64,000 bases of DNA from Phlebotomus papatasi (GCF_024763615.1 NC_077224.1:19499078-19563077), one strand, 5' to 3'. Counted from the first letter of the stretch, positions 1 to 13,100 are shown. Notes: generated by a model not told the origin, from the sequence alone. Translations and numbers: made by a program.

Positions 1-478
1 AAAAATGTTTGTAAATGTTTGTGAATTTTTATGGGGGAGTTACAAAATGCTCGTGAATCGTATAACCCACAAAGAAGTTCGTAAAAGTTTGTACTTTTCT
101 CGCAAACATTGTTCGTAACATAATCATTTGACGAACATTTTTTGTAATTTTACAAACATTTGTTCGTGAAAGTTCGTAAACTTACAAAAAATGTTCGTAA
201 AATTTTGTCATTTGTTCGTAAATGTTTGTTTTCCTGTTGAACATTTTACGAACATTTACAAACAAATCACAAAATTTTACGAATATTTTTTGTGTGTTTA
301 CGAACATTTACGAACAAATGCTTGTAAAAGTACAAAAAATGTTCGTCAAATGATTATGTTACGGACAATGTTTGTGAAAAAAGTACAAACTTTTACGAAC
401 TTTTTTGTGGGTTATACGATTCACGAGCATTTTGTAACTTCCCCATAGGAATTCACAAACATTTTTACAAAATATTTT
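1..478. repeat. AT-rich foldback (palindromic) element, copy 1
   Basis: Two long arms are inverted copies of each other (roughly 21-155 and 324-456). Both contain the words for ACAAAATGCTCGTGAATCG and TATAACCCACAAA. The inside is a lattice of ACGAACA/TGTTCGT words. The left edge is cut by the window. A diverged second member lies at about 53385-53725. The short reading frame at 191-448 only traverses the palindrome. Confidence 0.8.
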
Positions 479-689
479 TTTCTGTGTAGACATAAATCCA
501 TCAGTAGTGTTCCATTGCCTTAATCTTCCCTAAAATCCAGAGATAACAATTACTAGTTACTTTATCGTATTAAGCTCAACTATAACAAACAGGAAATACA
601 ACCCAAGTAGTAAGTATTTTTACTGTGTATGCCGAATTCAAAAAGTCTGATGATATTGAACGAACAACAGAAAGGAATACAAGGACTTG

Positions 690-1005
690 ATCATTGATGA
701 AGTTTTGGATACTGATCGTGGTGTCACATATCGATCGCTTAGAATAAGAAACGAATAACTCGCAGTAAGCAAATTTTACAGAAGAGCGATTTGAAGCTGA
801 GATTTTACTTGCAGAATATAGAATTCTTGAGATTTAAAATCTCTATGATTTTGAAAATATTTATCTTTCAAGTATTACATTCACAGGGAAGGTAGAGGGT
901 ATAAAAAAGTATCCAAAAAGCGAATAAAACGATTTTTGTAAAAAATTGAGTTGCTCGACTTATATTCTGAGTCGTCGATATAAGACTAATACTTCCTGAA
1001 CTGCG
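690..1005. repeat. Fragment of a dispersed repeat related to 57-58.5 kb
   Basis: Words such as ACGAATAACTCGCAGTAAGC, TTTACAGAAGAGCGATTT and GAGTTGCTCGACTTATATTC recur with changes at about 57060-57110 and 58500-58540. I see no coding potential. The surrounding bases to 1268 show nothing else recognisable. Confidence 0.45.
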
Positions 1006-1268
1006 AGAATAACAGAAAAAGATAGCAAGTATACCTTGCTTCTTTCTCACATTTGGACACTGCGTTCAAAGTTGGCAAGCATGAAATAGCTGGAAAACTG
1101 TTAGAATCACAGTTGGCACACATGAAAAATTGGTCGAAAAGCTTTTCAGGTGGTTCAGAAAGTTCAGAAAACAATTAATACGAGCAGAATTATTTTACTG
1201 ATCGTATTACTCTACTAGAGTGCCCCCCTTCTAACACACGTATTTTTTCCACTTGAAATTTTGCATAC

Positions 1269-1786
1269 TAAGGGAGACCGGGGCAGAATTAGACAAGAAA
1301 TGAAAGTTTCATTGCGTATAATTTGTAATAAAAAAATGTATGAGGTTGATAAATATTTCACTGATTAGGAATCGAAATGTTTACTTGGAATAAATACTGA
1401 TTTCCTCAATAGTCTTTCTAAAGCAAACTATAACGGCAGCATATCCAAACCTTTTTGGAATTTTAGTTTGTTTTGTTTTCCTTTTGCCTAAACGTCAGAA
1501 AGATTTTTTCTTCAAATGACGGAGATGACTTATACAACCTGAGAAAGAGCATTCCCACCGATTGGCTCTGGAGGTTGATTACCAACGTTAAGACGGCGGT
1601 AGACGCAAGCACTTCTTTCTGACAAATATTTATATCTTAATATTTACATGTACCCTTTTTCTGCTTTCAAGAGCATCGGCTCAAAAGCATTGTTATTATT
1701 AATAAATAAAAAAAATATTTAAATACAAAGAATAACTTTCCACTACCTAATTCTACCCGTGGCTAATTCTGACGTAGTCCCCCCTA
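1269..1786. mobile_element. Non-autonomous TIR element (AGGGAGACCGGGG type)
   Basis: The left end reads AGGGAGACCGGGGCAGAATT and the right end, reverse-complemented, reads GGGGGGACTACGTCAGAATT, each bordered by TA. It is about 0.5 kb with no reading frame. Its outer terminus resembles those of the elements at 26349, 36660, 41935, 57129 and 60240. Confidence 0.65.
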
Positions 1787-2019
1787 CACACCTCTTCCTC
1801 CGTCTTTTCTTACTCTTATTGTTAATTTTATTATGTGACACCACCATGTGCCGAAAGCTCTGGAAAAAATTGATGTATTTTTCCTAAGTGTTTTCCGCTT
1901 TCCAACGATTTCCGGATTCTTCATCGACATTGATCAGTTTACCGTGGATTTTTTCCTTAGAATATTTTTTTTTCAATTCACTCGAAAAATGTAACGACCA
2001 AGACCCAAGACCCAAGACC

Positions 2020-2290
2020 ATTGGGTCTTGGGCGGTTAGATCTCTGACTCGACTCTCACAGCTGTGAGTTCGAGTCCCGCCCGGTGCAAGCATCTGAATG
2101 TGGAGAAAAAGACATTTTCACTCTGATAAAACGTAATAAAATGCACCGCTTCTGCCCAAAAAACCTTCAGGAGCACGGAAGAAGCATTAACTACGGAGAA
2201 GGCGTTCCTGGGCGATCTACGATCAGCAGATTCTTCCAACATTTTCATGATTATATTGTAATACCAAATAAAGTGTCTCGATACGATTAA
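2020..2290 (+). mobile_element. tRNA-derived SINE
   Basis: A tRNA-like head carries an A-box-like GGGCGGTTAGATCTCTGACT and a B-box-like GTGAGTTCGAGTCCCGCC, followed by an unrelated body and an AT-rich tail near 2255-2295. Overlapping reading frames on either strand are by-products. A diverged relative in the opposite orientation is near 63560-63660. The internal pol III boxes suggest transcription from the left end. Confidence 0.65.
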
Positions 2291-2359
2291 TAATAATTGT
2301 TACAGGACCAACTACTTTTCAATAATTTTTCCTTTGATCCTGGCGGTGGATTATGTAAG

Positions 2360-2465
2360 TAAAGTGAAGCCGGTGAATGATTCACTTGACAGCTCGAGTG
2401 AAGTTTTCACTAATGAACCGCCAAAACTCGATTATGAAAGCGGTGAACGATTCACTTCACACAGT
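2360..2465. repeat. Short repeat pair with GTGAAYGATTCAC cores
   Basis: Two near-identical stretches (about 2364-2390 and 2438-2462), each holding a palindromic GTGAATGATTCAC or GTGAACGATTCAC, flank 50 bp. It could be a tiny MITE or a paired binding site; nothing in the sequence decides between them. Confidence 0.4.
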
Positions 2466-2469
2466 TTTT

Positions 2470-3947
2470 TGAGGTTAGGGTTTTCACCATCAGGAGTGAT
2501 ATGATAACTTATTTTCAATACGAATGGTAAGCAAACTTGCATAATTGTATGTGTATAATCCCGTCAGGTGCATAATGCCGAAGTGCATAATCCCGGGACT
2601 GAGTGTAGCTGTCTACAGCTGAAAGCAGAAGCGGAGAGGAAATTAACCTTTCAGAATCCGGGAGACGAAGGCAAACATTTGAGATTGCTGTATTTACTGG
2701 CAGACAAAATAGGTTCTTAAGGCTGACAAATAACGCTTTTGTTCATTCTGTAGACAAGTGGTCACTGGCAGTACAATTTAATTACTATTTTATCGATTTT
2801 ATCACATATGAAGCTGTATTCATCCAGGTTTACGGGTTTCTAAAGGGAATTGGAGAGGACACGATCTTGCAACTGATACTTTTAACTAATCCACGTGATC
2901 CCCAGTTTCTTATGAACTTCCATCTTGTTTTAAATCTAATCTTATCTAATCTTTATAAAAACGTCACATTTCGATTAAAACTCAAGAATAACTCCAGAAT
3001 ATCGAGACTTCTTCTGTCAACTCGCGTACTTCAACGTCTGTCAGCCATGTTGGTGCATGCCACACTGACTTGACAATTGCCTACCTCAATAAATTAACAT
3101 CAGATGGCACTGGGATAGTGAAAGCTTGCTCTGACGGGAACTTTCAAATTTAGATTTCACTTTTTAGATAGAACTTCGAAAAGTGCAACATAACCTCTCG
3201 GCAAGTTAAGAAAATTCCTTCACTGATCCTTTTCAACTATTTTCAATAATTTAACTACAGACACGTCGTTTATGCAACAATTTAAATTTTCTTTGAGATT
3301 TTCAATCGATTAAAGAGCTAAATATTGTCACAAATCCATCATTTGTGCTTCCTGTTCCTGGGTAAGATGTATTTTTGGTCTTGTGCGTGGCAAACGCAAT
3401 AAATTTGTAAGGAGATTGGGTGGAAAACACAAAGATATCAGCAAATTTAACTAGGAAGAAAATTTATGTCTTTTTTCCCTGCAAAACAAACTTAAATCCA
3501 TCGAGCTCTTAAGCAATGTAATTTTTCTCTTTACCGTGACATGTTTCTTCTTTTATATTAAAAATACGGAAGACATCTATTTTTATAATCTCTCCTCTTA
3601 AAATTTATAAAAATTCTCATATCAAACATCTTTACGTTTTTTCTGTCTGTGTCTGGGAAATTCCTCTCCTTCGGGCTCCTTTTGCTGCTCCATCATTTCA
3701 ATAAATTTCATACCTTGAAACCCGCTGGAAGAGGTGGAAGAAGGGCTTTTGTGGGATGTCAGGGTGGTTAAATAACGACACAAAAAAAAGCAGGGAACAC
3801 AAGAAGGGGATGTCTCCTGTGGGATGAGATCTTCTTTTTGTGAAGAGAAGAATGAAATGAAAAAAATGAGGGAAAACGATCTCTTAGGAATTTACACAAT
3901 GCTCAATCCCGATGTTTGCGGGGGAGGAAGAAAAACCGTGGATGTAC
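2470..3947. other. Intergenic, 3' flank of the receptor gene
   Basis: If the candidate last exon is right, this is the 3' UTR and downstream flank. I see no gene and no clear AATAAA on the minus strand close to the stop codon. The block from about 3650 to 4230 is somewhat GC-richer and non-repetitive, which fits a transcribed 3' end. Confidence 0.3.
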
Positions 3948-4126
3948 TTATGACACTGAGAGTCCAATGTAGCGCACAAGTGCAGGGAGTAGTACAAGAA
4001 GTAGACAGTAATTGCAGAAGTGAGTGACGCTGCTGCATCGGTTGTACAAATTAATCCAGGGAGTCCGTCGCGACGGAACGGCTGCAGGCATTTGTGTATT
4101 CCGTGTCTTCTCGATGCCCGTTCTGA
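3948..4126 (-). CDS. Candidate terminal exon with GPI-anchor-like hydrophobic tail
   Basis: A minus-strand reading frame ends ...YNRCSSVTHFCNYCLLLVLL, then PALVRYIGLSVS and a stop at 3948. It has a small-residue stretch (CSS) before a hydrophobic C-terminus, as in a GPI-attachment signal, which DIP proteins usually carry. The acceptor GTGCCAG at 4127-4128 is phase 1 and accepts the donor of the linker exon exactly. An alternative acceptor at 4145-4146 is also in phase and would add six residues. The intron would be 6.5 kb. Another exon in between, or a different last exon to the left, cannot be excluded. Confidence 0.5.
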
Positions 4127-7100
4127 CTGGCACTTGTGTGAAAACTGGAATTAATTCAATTGAATTCCCACTGTATTCCACATGCAGTGCAATTTCCTCT
4201 AAAAAAAACACACACACAACTTAAAAGCCATCTCGCACAGAGAAAAATGTTTGGAGAAAATTGGGTCATTTATCTCATTTCAATCCCATTAACCTAAATC
4301 AAATTTAAACATAAATTTCCCTTTAATGTGTATAATTAGTCCAATTTTAGTGAAAAGTCGATTTATATTACTTATCAGTGTTATCAGTGCAATATATCAA
4401 TTACACCATGAGCTAACATGTAACAATTGCCATGAAAATGTAATGCATATTATGCTGAAAACACACTGAAATCGTTCTGACGACTGACTGTTCGAATACT
4501 GATTCTTCCCAAACTGCATGTGTCGTAAAAAAAGTTTTGAATACATCAAAAGTTAGTGATTGACAGCTGTCACCTGGATATCGAAGTGCCGCATAACGAA
4601 AGCTGAGTGTACCCATTTAGAAACAAAACTCTCTCACTGACTTTTACCTCTTATCTTTATTCTTATCATTCACAAGAATTTGAAAAATTCGAAAACCTAT
4701 GTGAAAAGTCAGGAAAGATACATTCTTGCTTCATGATAATTCCGCAAGGTGGCTGAAATACTTCCTGTTCGAATTTCGAAGTGCTCAACTACAATCGAGT
4801 TCCTCAAATTTGAATGATCGACGATTGAATTCAAAATGTAAAATTTGAGGTTATGTAAAAAGTCTTGCGTGGAGTCTGAATTAGAACCATTTTTCTCTGA
4901 TGTTTCCTCAATATTATTGTATTATATTAACTTCCGCAACAAATTTCATTTATTTCACAATAAATTACATTGATGTATTCAAGGATATATTCTCTGAATT
5001 TATTTATCTTAATTTAGGGAAAGTACATTTCACATGAATTCCGTTACGTTTTAGAAATTATTGTTTAAATTTAGAGAGTGAGAAATGTCATCTATACCCA
5101 GAAAATGTTCAAATTTGAGGAACTCTACTGTATCAACCTTTATGCTAAGGATGAGCAAGATCAGTTTGAAACCGAATAAACATCAAAAGAAGTTTGCCCA
5201 GGTAGCGTATTGAGTATTGATGTACAATTTTAATTATTTGACGTTTTTCTCTGGCTATCAGATCAGATAAGGTTACAGTGGAGACAGTTCCCTGCTGAAC
5301 CGCTGCACCCAGGCCTCCTTCTGGACCCATAACGCATCCCCAACTAAATCAACCCCTCCTTTTGGGGACCAAGTTCCCTGGGTCAAACAAAATCAAGACA
5401 TAGTAGATTGTATTAGGTGAGATTCTTAACAATCTCACCTACTATAATCCTAACAAAATTTCATGTCGTCCGATCGACCTCAAATTTGGCCAAAATGTGT
5501 TTCGCCACTTCCTGATTCCGAATATATATGTGGCTAAGTTACGTTCCCGGCCGGCCGGCCGGCCGGCCGGCCGCTCTTTGGAGCTTAATAGCTCCTAAAC
5601 TAAAAAAGATATCGACTTGCGGTTTTCGGCAAAGGTTATATATCGGGTGAAAATTGCAACTTGGTGCATTGACCCCCCACCCCCCACCCCTCCTTCCGCC
5701 ATTTTGAAGACCCCCCTTTTTTTGTTTTCTCAATAGCTCCGCCCCTATGGCATTCAGCGGACTCAAATTTTAGTATGTTATAGCTGGGCCTTAGAGCTTT
5801 CCATCAATACCAAACTTAAGGTCCCCCGACCCCCCTGACCCGAGCTATAAGGGTCCAAAAAAAATTTCTTAAAATGGCCATAACTCCGGTTCTAATTGTC
5901 AGAATTTAAAAAGTGAGGGCTTTTTGGAAAGCTCTCGTGAAATGCCACTTCCCCTTCTAACATCACAAGTTCATAAAACCACCGCTAGGGGCGCTTTTTT
6001 TAAAAAGAAAATTTTTAAATCTTAAAAGTTAAATAACTCAAAAATTCCATTGTGCATCGGGCTGAAAATTTAGTATGTTGTAGCCGTTGATTATACCTAT
6101 CAAACAAAAAAACCTTAAGTCGATCCATAACCCCTGACCCGAGCTATAAGGGGTCAAAGTTCGAACATTGACCGGCCTCTATCTCCGGTTCTAATTAACA
6201 TAGCGACCTAAATTTTACCTTTTTGGTTTCGTCTCAATGAGCACTTTCAGATGGAAGTTCAAAAAGTCACCACAGGTGGCGCTGTGATAGCGTCAAAATT
6301 CATCGAAATTCAAAGTCACTTTTCTCAAAAACGGCATTGTGCAAGTTAATGAAATTTTAGTATGTTGTAGTCCAGTCTAGGACGTTTCCAAAATGGTGCG
6401 TATGCGCGCTGTGGTTTCAATAGAACCGGAGATATGAGGGGTCAAAATTCACGAAATTCAAAAAATCATATCTCCGGTTCTATGTGACCGATTTTGATGA
6501 ATGAGGGCTTAAACGAAAGATCTCACCAAATGCTACAACTTTCTAGAATATTTGAACTTCGTGGGACCAACACCAGGGGCGCCACAGTCGAAAAACCAAT
6601 TTCAATATCACATAACCTCAATTATCTCGACTGTCGCTAAACCGATTTTGATGATTACTTCGACATAATTGTAGAGCATATTTGTCTCTACATTTCGTCC
6701 ATACATCATTTTCCGCTCAGACTACGCTATCACTCCGATTTTGCCGTTTAAGTGTGAAAAAATTGATTTTTCCAATAATAACGCTTTGAAATCACTCAGA
6801 TGCCAATTTGACTGCCTCTACTCCACCAAGACACTTAAAATAGGGTTTTAAATGGAAAGTCTCACAAAATACAACAATTCTTTGATATAGTTGAGGTTCA
6901 ACAAATGACTACTTGGGGCACTCTGGATGAAAAAACGAGTTAAGAAACAAAAAACCTCGATTATCTTGGCTTCTGAGTAATCGATGAGTTCAAGTTCTAC
7001 GGCAAAATTATAGAGAACATTCTGGTCTACATTTCACCCATATAACACTTTTCTGTCAGTTCATCAAAATCCTTGATATTTTGGTTTAAATACAAAATTT

Positions 7101-10100
7101 GTATAATTTCACGAATTTTATTCAAGATAACTGAATGGCGTCTCCCAACTTCAGCTCCAAATCGAATTTGCATGCACTCCGAGTTAGCTCACGTTAAGAA
7201 TCTCACCTACATAAGCCGGTTAGGATTATCTGTCCCTTTATTTTTATCAATGGATTTCACGCGTGGCGGACTGCAAGGACTTGATTAATTATGGCGGACT
7301 GAATGGCTGATTATTTCAATAAACTGCAATACGAGTGTTTAGTTTATGTGTTTCAATGAGGCCATTTACATCGTCGCATTAGATTGAGATTGGATTGTCC
7401 CAAAATCAGAATCCAATCTTGTCTGTTTACATCGTACTGTTGAGATTGAATTGGATTTTTAGCGGGATGCCATTTTTGTGAGGTTAAAAATGATATTTTC
7501 GATTTTTAAGTTGGATTTTTTTGCTTAAGATTCTTAAATTTAACTACACAATTTGCTTAACATTACGTTCATATCCTTGCTTAAGGAACTCTGCAAAAAC
7601 TTCTTGGTTGCGATTTTTTTAGAGTCTATCGTCACAACAACTCCTTCTCCTGATTAATTTAAAAGAGGAGCTTAGTCTCCTTGCTTTGCCACCTCTTTTA
7701 AACTTGTCGTTGCCTATATCCTTGTCCAATACACAAAAAATGTCCTGAAAATTTTATTTTGTGCGACTTCCTTACCAAAACAACACAAATGATGAGGTTA
7801 ATTTTAACGTCAAATGCAACTCCGAATTTCGCTTCGCGCGCTCCGAAAATGTTTGGGACAATTTGAATCCAATCCAATTCGATACGAAGTGTCGTATTGG
7901 ATTTGCCGTTTATATCGAGAAAAATTAAACAAATCCCAATCTAATGCGGCGATGTAAATGGCCTCAATGAGTATGTGATTAACAAACGTTTCGGAAGGGC
8001 TTACATAATAAATTTTCAAATATTTCCGCCAGTTGGCGCTTGCAATTCCAACACCTCCTAAGGGCAAGATTGTTCAAGCCAGCCTGTTTTTCGGATAAAC
8101 TCCATTAAACAGACCCAAAGCACAAGTTTCCAAGGGTTAAATAAATAATTATTATTATCCATTAAACAGATCAGCTTTAATTTTGATAGATCTTCATCAG
8201 ACAGCACGGCTTTCCCCAGCAGCACCCATGTGATGTCACATAACCTCTCCTTAGCTTACTTGCATCCTCTGGACAATATGTTACATTAGACACCCATACT
8301 ATTGAGATTTTTGTTTAGGCAGTGGCCGCATAAATTTGCACTCTGCCGGGCTTTCTAGCGACTGCCTCCCACTAGGCACGCTGTTCTTTTCTTATCCAAG
8401 CTGGGCATGAACAGTTTAGACAAGGGGCAATCTTTAGTCGCGGCCCACTTGGTTTAATATAGTTTTAATAAATCCTCCTGGATAATCGATTTACTCATTT
8501 CCATGGAAATCCCTACAGTTCGGGGCCAACGAACGCGGTCCTTACCCCAGCTACCGTGAAGCGGTCCGCTTCCTCGTATCCCGTTATACCCCTGTATCCA
8601 GGTACCCAATGAATACCGGTGGCACATTTCTGTGAGGCCGTTTCTAACATTACCCTGCACTCAGTCACGCAAGACAGTAGAAAGCGACTTCTATCCTGTT
8701 ATGGCAAGGCAGAATCGCAGCTCTACTATCTGAGAAGATTTGAATTTTTCTACTCTCAATGCTAGACTCCGCTAGACTCCGAGCATAAAGCAGGAGTGCG
8801 ACAACCTCAGCTGGAAACACAGTCGTATACTGGCCGAGGAGCGCTCATCCGCTAATTTGAAATTTCTGGTAATGGTAACCGGCGCCTGAGGATCCTTCAA
8901 CTCCAGAACCGTTAGTGAATAGGACGACCGCGACCGCATCGGACTCGATGATCTCATCCGTGCGTTCAGCCCAGTCAGCCTTCGTATGAAGTATTGCTTT
9001 AATTATTTTCTTGGGCAGCCTTCCCTCAAGGTGGAAGTCATCCCTCATTAGAAGCTCTGGATGTCTGGCATCAGGCTTATCGAGTATTCAAGTATAGCCT
9101 GCTGTGATAACCAACCTTCCAAGTTCTAGTTAAACGTAACCTCAGGGCTGACGTCTCGCTTCCGACTTTATGAAAAGTGATAGTAGCGGCAAGCTTAACA
9201 TAATCTCCAGAGCAGCGGTTTTGGCGCTGTCTTTATGGCCACTGTTATCGCAAGACAAGACAGGCCGTTCTTTGGAGCCGTACTAGTGGCCGCTCCGAAT
9301 TTTTAAATTCGACTCTCGGCCACGATATCACAGCTCCGTAAGAAATTATTGGCCTAACGATGGCTTAGTACATTCATAATATGATTTCGGCGAAAGACCC
9401 CAAGTTCTACAGAAAAGTCATCGACAGCTGAAAAGGGATCTAGTGGCCGCATTAATGCAGTTTTCCAGATGTCCCTTTCAGGATAGTTTGTGATCAAGTA
9501 AAATACCAAGGGATTATAATGGCGGAGTTTGATTGTATGACAATGTACCGCCTTAAAAAAATCTATTTATTTTTTAAATTAATATACTTTCAAGCAATTA
9601 AACTCGGGCTATGAGATCTAAGAATATAGGGTCTTTAGGTTGTAGCCGATACGCGCTAAAGGAGATTACAACAGACCGAGATTTTTATCACAGGAACGAA
9701 CCACTAGAGGGGATATTTCAAACTCTCACATTGAACAACCCTAGAGCCAGACCTTGAACCTTGCACAAGAAAGTCTAAGTCAAGGATTTTAAAAGCCATT
9801 ATGTTGTTCACTGTAGGTATAAAAATATTAAACAGGAAAACACAGAAATGAGCTAAATTAGCTAAATAAAAAAATAAAAACACTTCAATTTCTCCAATAA
9901 AATCACTCATTCCTCAAAGTTAATCCAGAGAATTAGGGAATCAACAATATTCAAATTATCCATTCCAATTTTATAGAGGGCGTGGCCTGTTTTTTAAAAG
10001 CCGCAATTTTTCGGTTCCTGTTAAAGACTGAATTTTTTTAGGGGGGGGGGTGGTTGGTTTGGTCATTTGCTCAAGCCGTCCGCAAAAGATCTAATGTTCT

Positions 10101-13100
10101 AACATTATTATCCGTAATTCCTGAAAGAGGCTTGACATAATTTTTTGTAAAGATATTTGGGTAAAAATTACCAAAAATATGTACCTCTGCGGATTTGACA
10201 AACTTTCAAAAAAAGTTCCACGAACTTTTTTTTAGAGTAATCAAAAGTATGAGAGTCAGTCGTTAGAACGTAAATTTAAACTCTGAACGTCAAAACGTGT
10301 TTTCATCTTTTTCAGCATAACAAACTAATAATTTTCCAGTGAAAATGTCTCTGCAAGTTTGTACATTTTATATCTCCCAATCTACCTGTGCTTTGTGTGA
10401 TATTTTCCAACCAAGAAAAAAATATTGGTGCAAGTTAAACATTCCATGTTGTGTTCTTTTGTGAATTAGAAGAGGTGTATGGTGCTAAAAAGTCATATTA
10501 ACCAAGTCTGACTGTGCAGAAATTTTCACTTGCTCTAAATGAATATTCACAGTGCAAATATTTACCATCAAAAGGTGCAATCATGTGAGAAGAGTGGAAA
10601 GAGGGACAAAAGGGATATTTACCTTCAAAAGCCGCACCAGCAATTTCATTCTCTTGCACATGATTTGTTACGACGGTCTCCTTGATCTTGGGGACATCAA
10701 ATGTGGCAGCTTTGATGTGACTCTGCGTGGCCTTTCGCCTTGGTTTTGCCGTAGTGTACACATAGGGTGTTGGGGTTGTTGTTGAGGTTGGTGGCAGTCG
10801 CAGTTCTGCGAACGGAAAATGAGCAGGAAAATTGTGTGACGGAATGTGCACTAAAGAAAATCATAATTTAACATATCTCTTCAAACAATAATAAATTATC
10901 AGTGCAAGGCACAGAGATTGAGAGTATGAAAATACTTTGCTAATGTTACACGTAAACTCACGAAGAACGATACTTATGACCAATTCAGAGATGAGAGTGA
11001 ATTATGAGACCATCTTAGTTCTAAAATTTTGGGAATATGTCGGATCGCAACCGTAATTTCTTTAAAAACGAAGGAAATACAAGATCGGTTATAAAGTCAA
11101 AGAAAGAACATTTGGATTTCTCTTTAAGAATAATGGTGCTATTTCAATGAAAAATGAAAAGAGTGACCTTTATCCTGAAAGTTTGATACTCGGCAGCTGC
11201 AGATTTTTCAGCTGCCGTATCGAATTAGTCCAGTGAATGGATGAAAAAGTAATGCCTAATGCATTGACAATGAACCGCCTAAACAAGAGAGGCTGATACA
11301 GAAACGGGTTCGACATAAAGAGATCTGTCGATACAAATACACATACACATTCACTGCAACTGATCCAACCAAGGCTGGTCTCCCGCAATATAGAAACGGC
11401 ACGGTGTGTGTACCTCAGGCATACAAAAGCCGAGATATAGAGCTGGAGGACCGCCTTGAGGGTTACGTAGAATGGAGTAATGGGAAGTGCCCAAATAAGT
11501 GGCCTAGATGCAGCGGAACCGATAAAGGTTTAAGCCGATCCATAGACAATCTGAATAAGATTGAAATTGGTTACTGTCTCGAATACATAAAGAAAATTCG
11601 ATAATGCGGGATCATTTAAAATAAGTCAGGCGTTAAAATAATGCTCAGAAGAAAGATTTATGGCGCTATTCCAATGAAAAATGAATATATATTTTTTTAG
11701 CACTTTATTATTCTAAATTGCTTCTACATAATTGTCTTTTCTTTGTACTGATTTCTGTCACGACTGTTTGGCGGTTTTAGAAAACGATTAGGACTGAGGG
11801 AAAAGACTCGAGACAGGAACCAACACAAAGAAAAGTCGATAATGTAGACGCACTTGAGAACAATAAAAAGCCAGAAAACCATGTTATTATTTTTTTTTGG
11901 AATAACATCATAATGATGCTATTCCATGTAATGAAAAATGAATAGAAGTGATCATTCTCCTGAACGTTTTTTACAGCTCGAACTCCACGGAGAGAGCAGT
12001 ATATAATCTCTCGATTTTGAGTTATATATATATTTCGACTTCTTACCCCCCAAGGAGTCGTATTTTGGTAGAATTTTTGAAATCTGAAGTTTCGAGTTCT
12101 TTGGCGTCACGCTGTTTTTCCGTCTGTCCGTCTTTCATCAGCTCTAGAGGCCAAACGGTTAGAGATAGCGACTTGGGACCTAAGGGGGCCCCCATAAGTC
12201 GACCCAACGATCGTTAACATGTCACTCCTTTCCCCCCCCCACCCCTTCCCAACCACTCCTAAACAATGTTTTTTGGGATTGCTCGAAAACGCGTCGTGTA
12301 TTTTTTTTCATTTTTGGATATGTTTTAGAGATTACCCAGACGAACATTTCGTCCATAGACGGAAGTAACGTTGAATCATTCCTAATAACAGGTTTTCAAG
12401 GTCAAAGATTAAAAAGACACTACACAGCGCATTTACCAAGCAAATGGGGTCATGTTTGTGCTCGTTAGAAAGGTCTTGGAATTTCCGACAAAACTGAACC
12501 TGTTCCAATCGGTTCAGAATCGGTAATGAACCGGTTCATAACCGATAAATAATTTTTATACAAAATTCAATTAAATTATTCCTGAGGTGTATTTTGGGAA
12601 ATATTTTGAGTGATTTATAAGTCGGTTTAAATCGGTTGTGAACCGGTAATGAACCGGTTATTTACCGATAAGTAATTTTTGTTCGAATATAATTTTTATT
12701 ACTCTTTAAACTATTTTGTGGAATCTATTGAGAATCGATTCAAATCGGTTGAGCACCTGTAAACGGTAAATGATGAGAAAGTACTTTTGAGGTATAGCTA
12801 AGTCACGAGTTCGAGCATTTCGCAAAACCTGGGACGCTTTGCCACCCCTTTTTAGTAATTGAAGGTTCTCAAATATTTCTACATTATCGACTTTACTCTT
12901 TACTTTTTGTTGGTTCCTGTCTCGACTGTTTGCCCTAGTCCTCGCTGTCTTCTAAAACCACCAAGCAGTTGCCACAAGAACCAATGCAATGATAAGTCGA
13001 TTATGTAGAAACGTTCGAGAACAGTCATGTACTAAAAGAACATGTTCATTTTTCATTGGAATAGCAACATTACCCTTTTCATTCTTCATTGTAATAGCAC

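Noticed and set aside
191..448. 85-codon plus-strand frame
   Set aside because: It lies wholly within the foldback element at 1-478 and reflects its word repeats.
8454..9048. Three separate small genes on the minus strand
   Set aside because: The frames join across shifts into one RNase H domain of a decayed LINE.
10806..10850. Upstream acceptor for the linker exon (TTTAG at 10851)
   Set aside because: It is in phase, but it would insert 15 residues between Ig3 and ELRLPP. The acceptor at 10806-10807 has the better pyrimidine tract and gives the expected junction.
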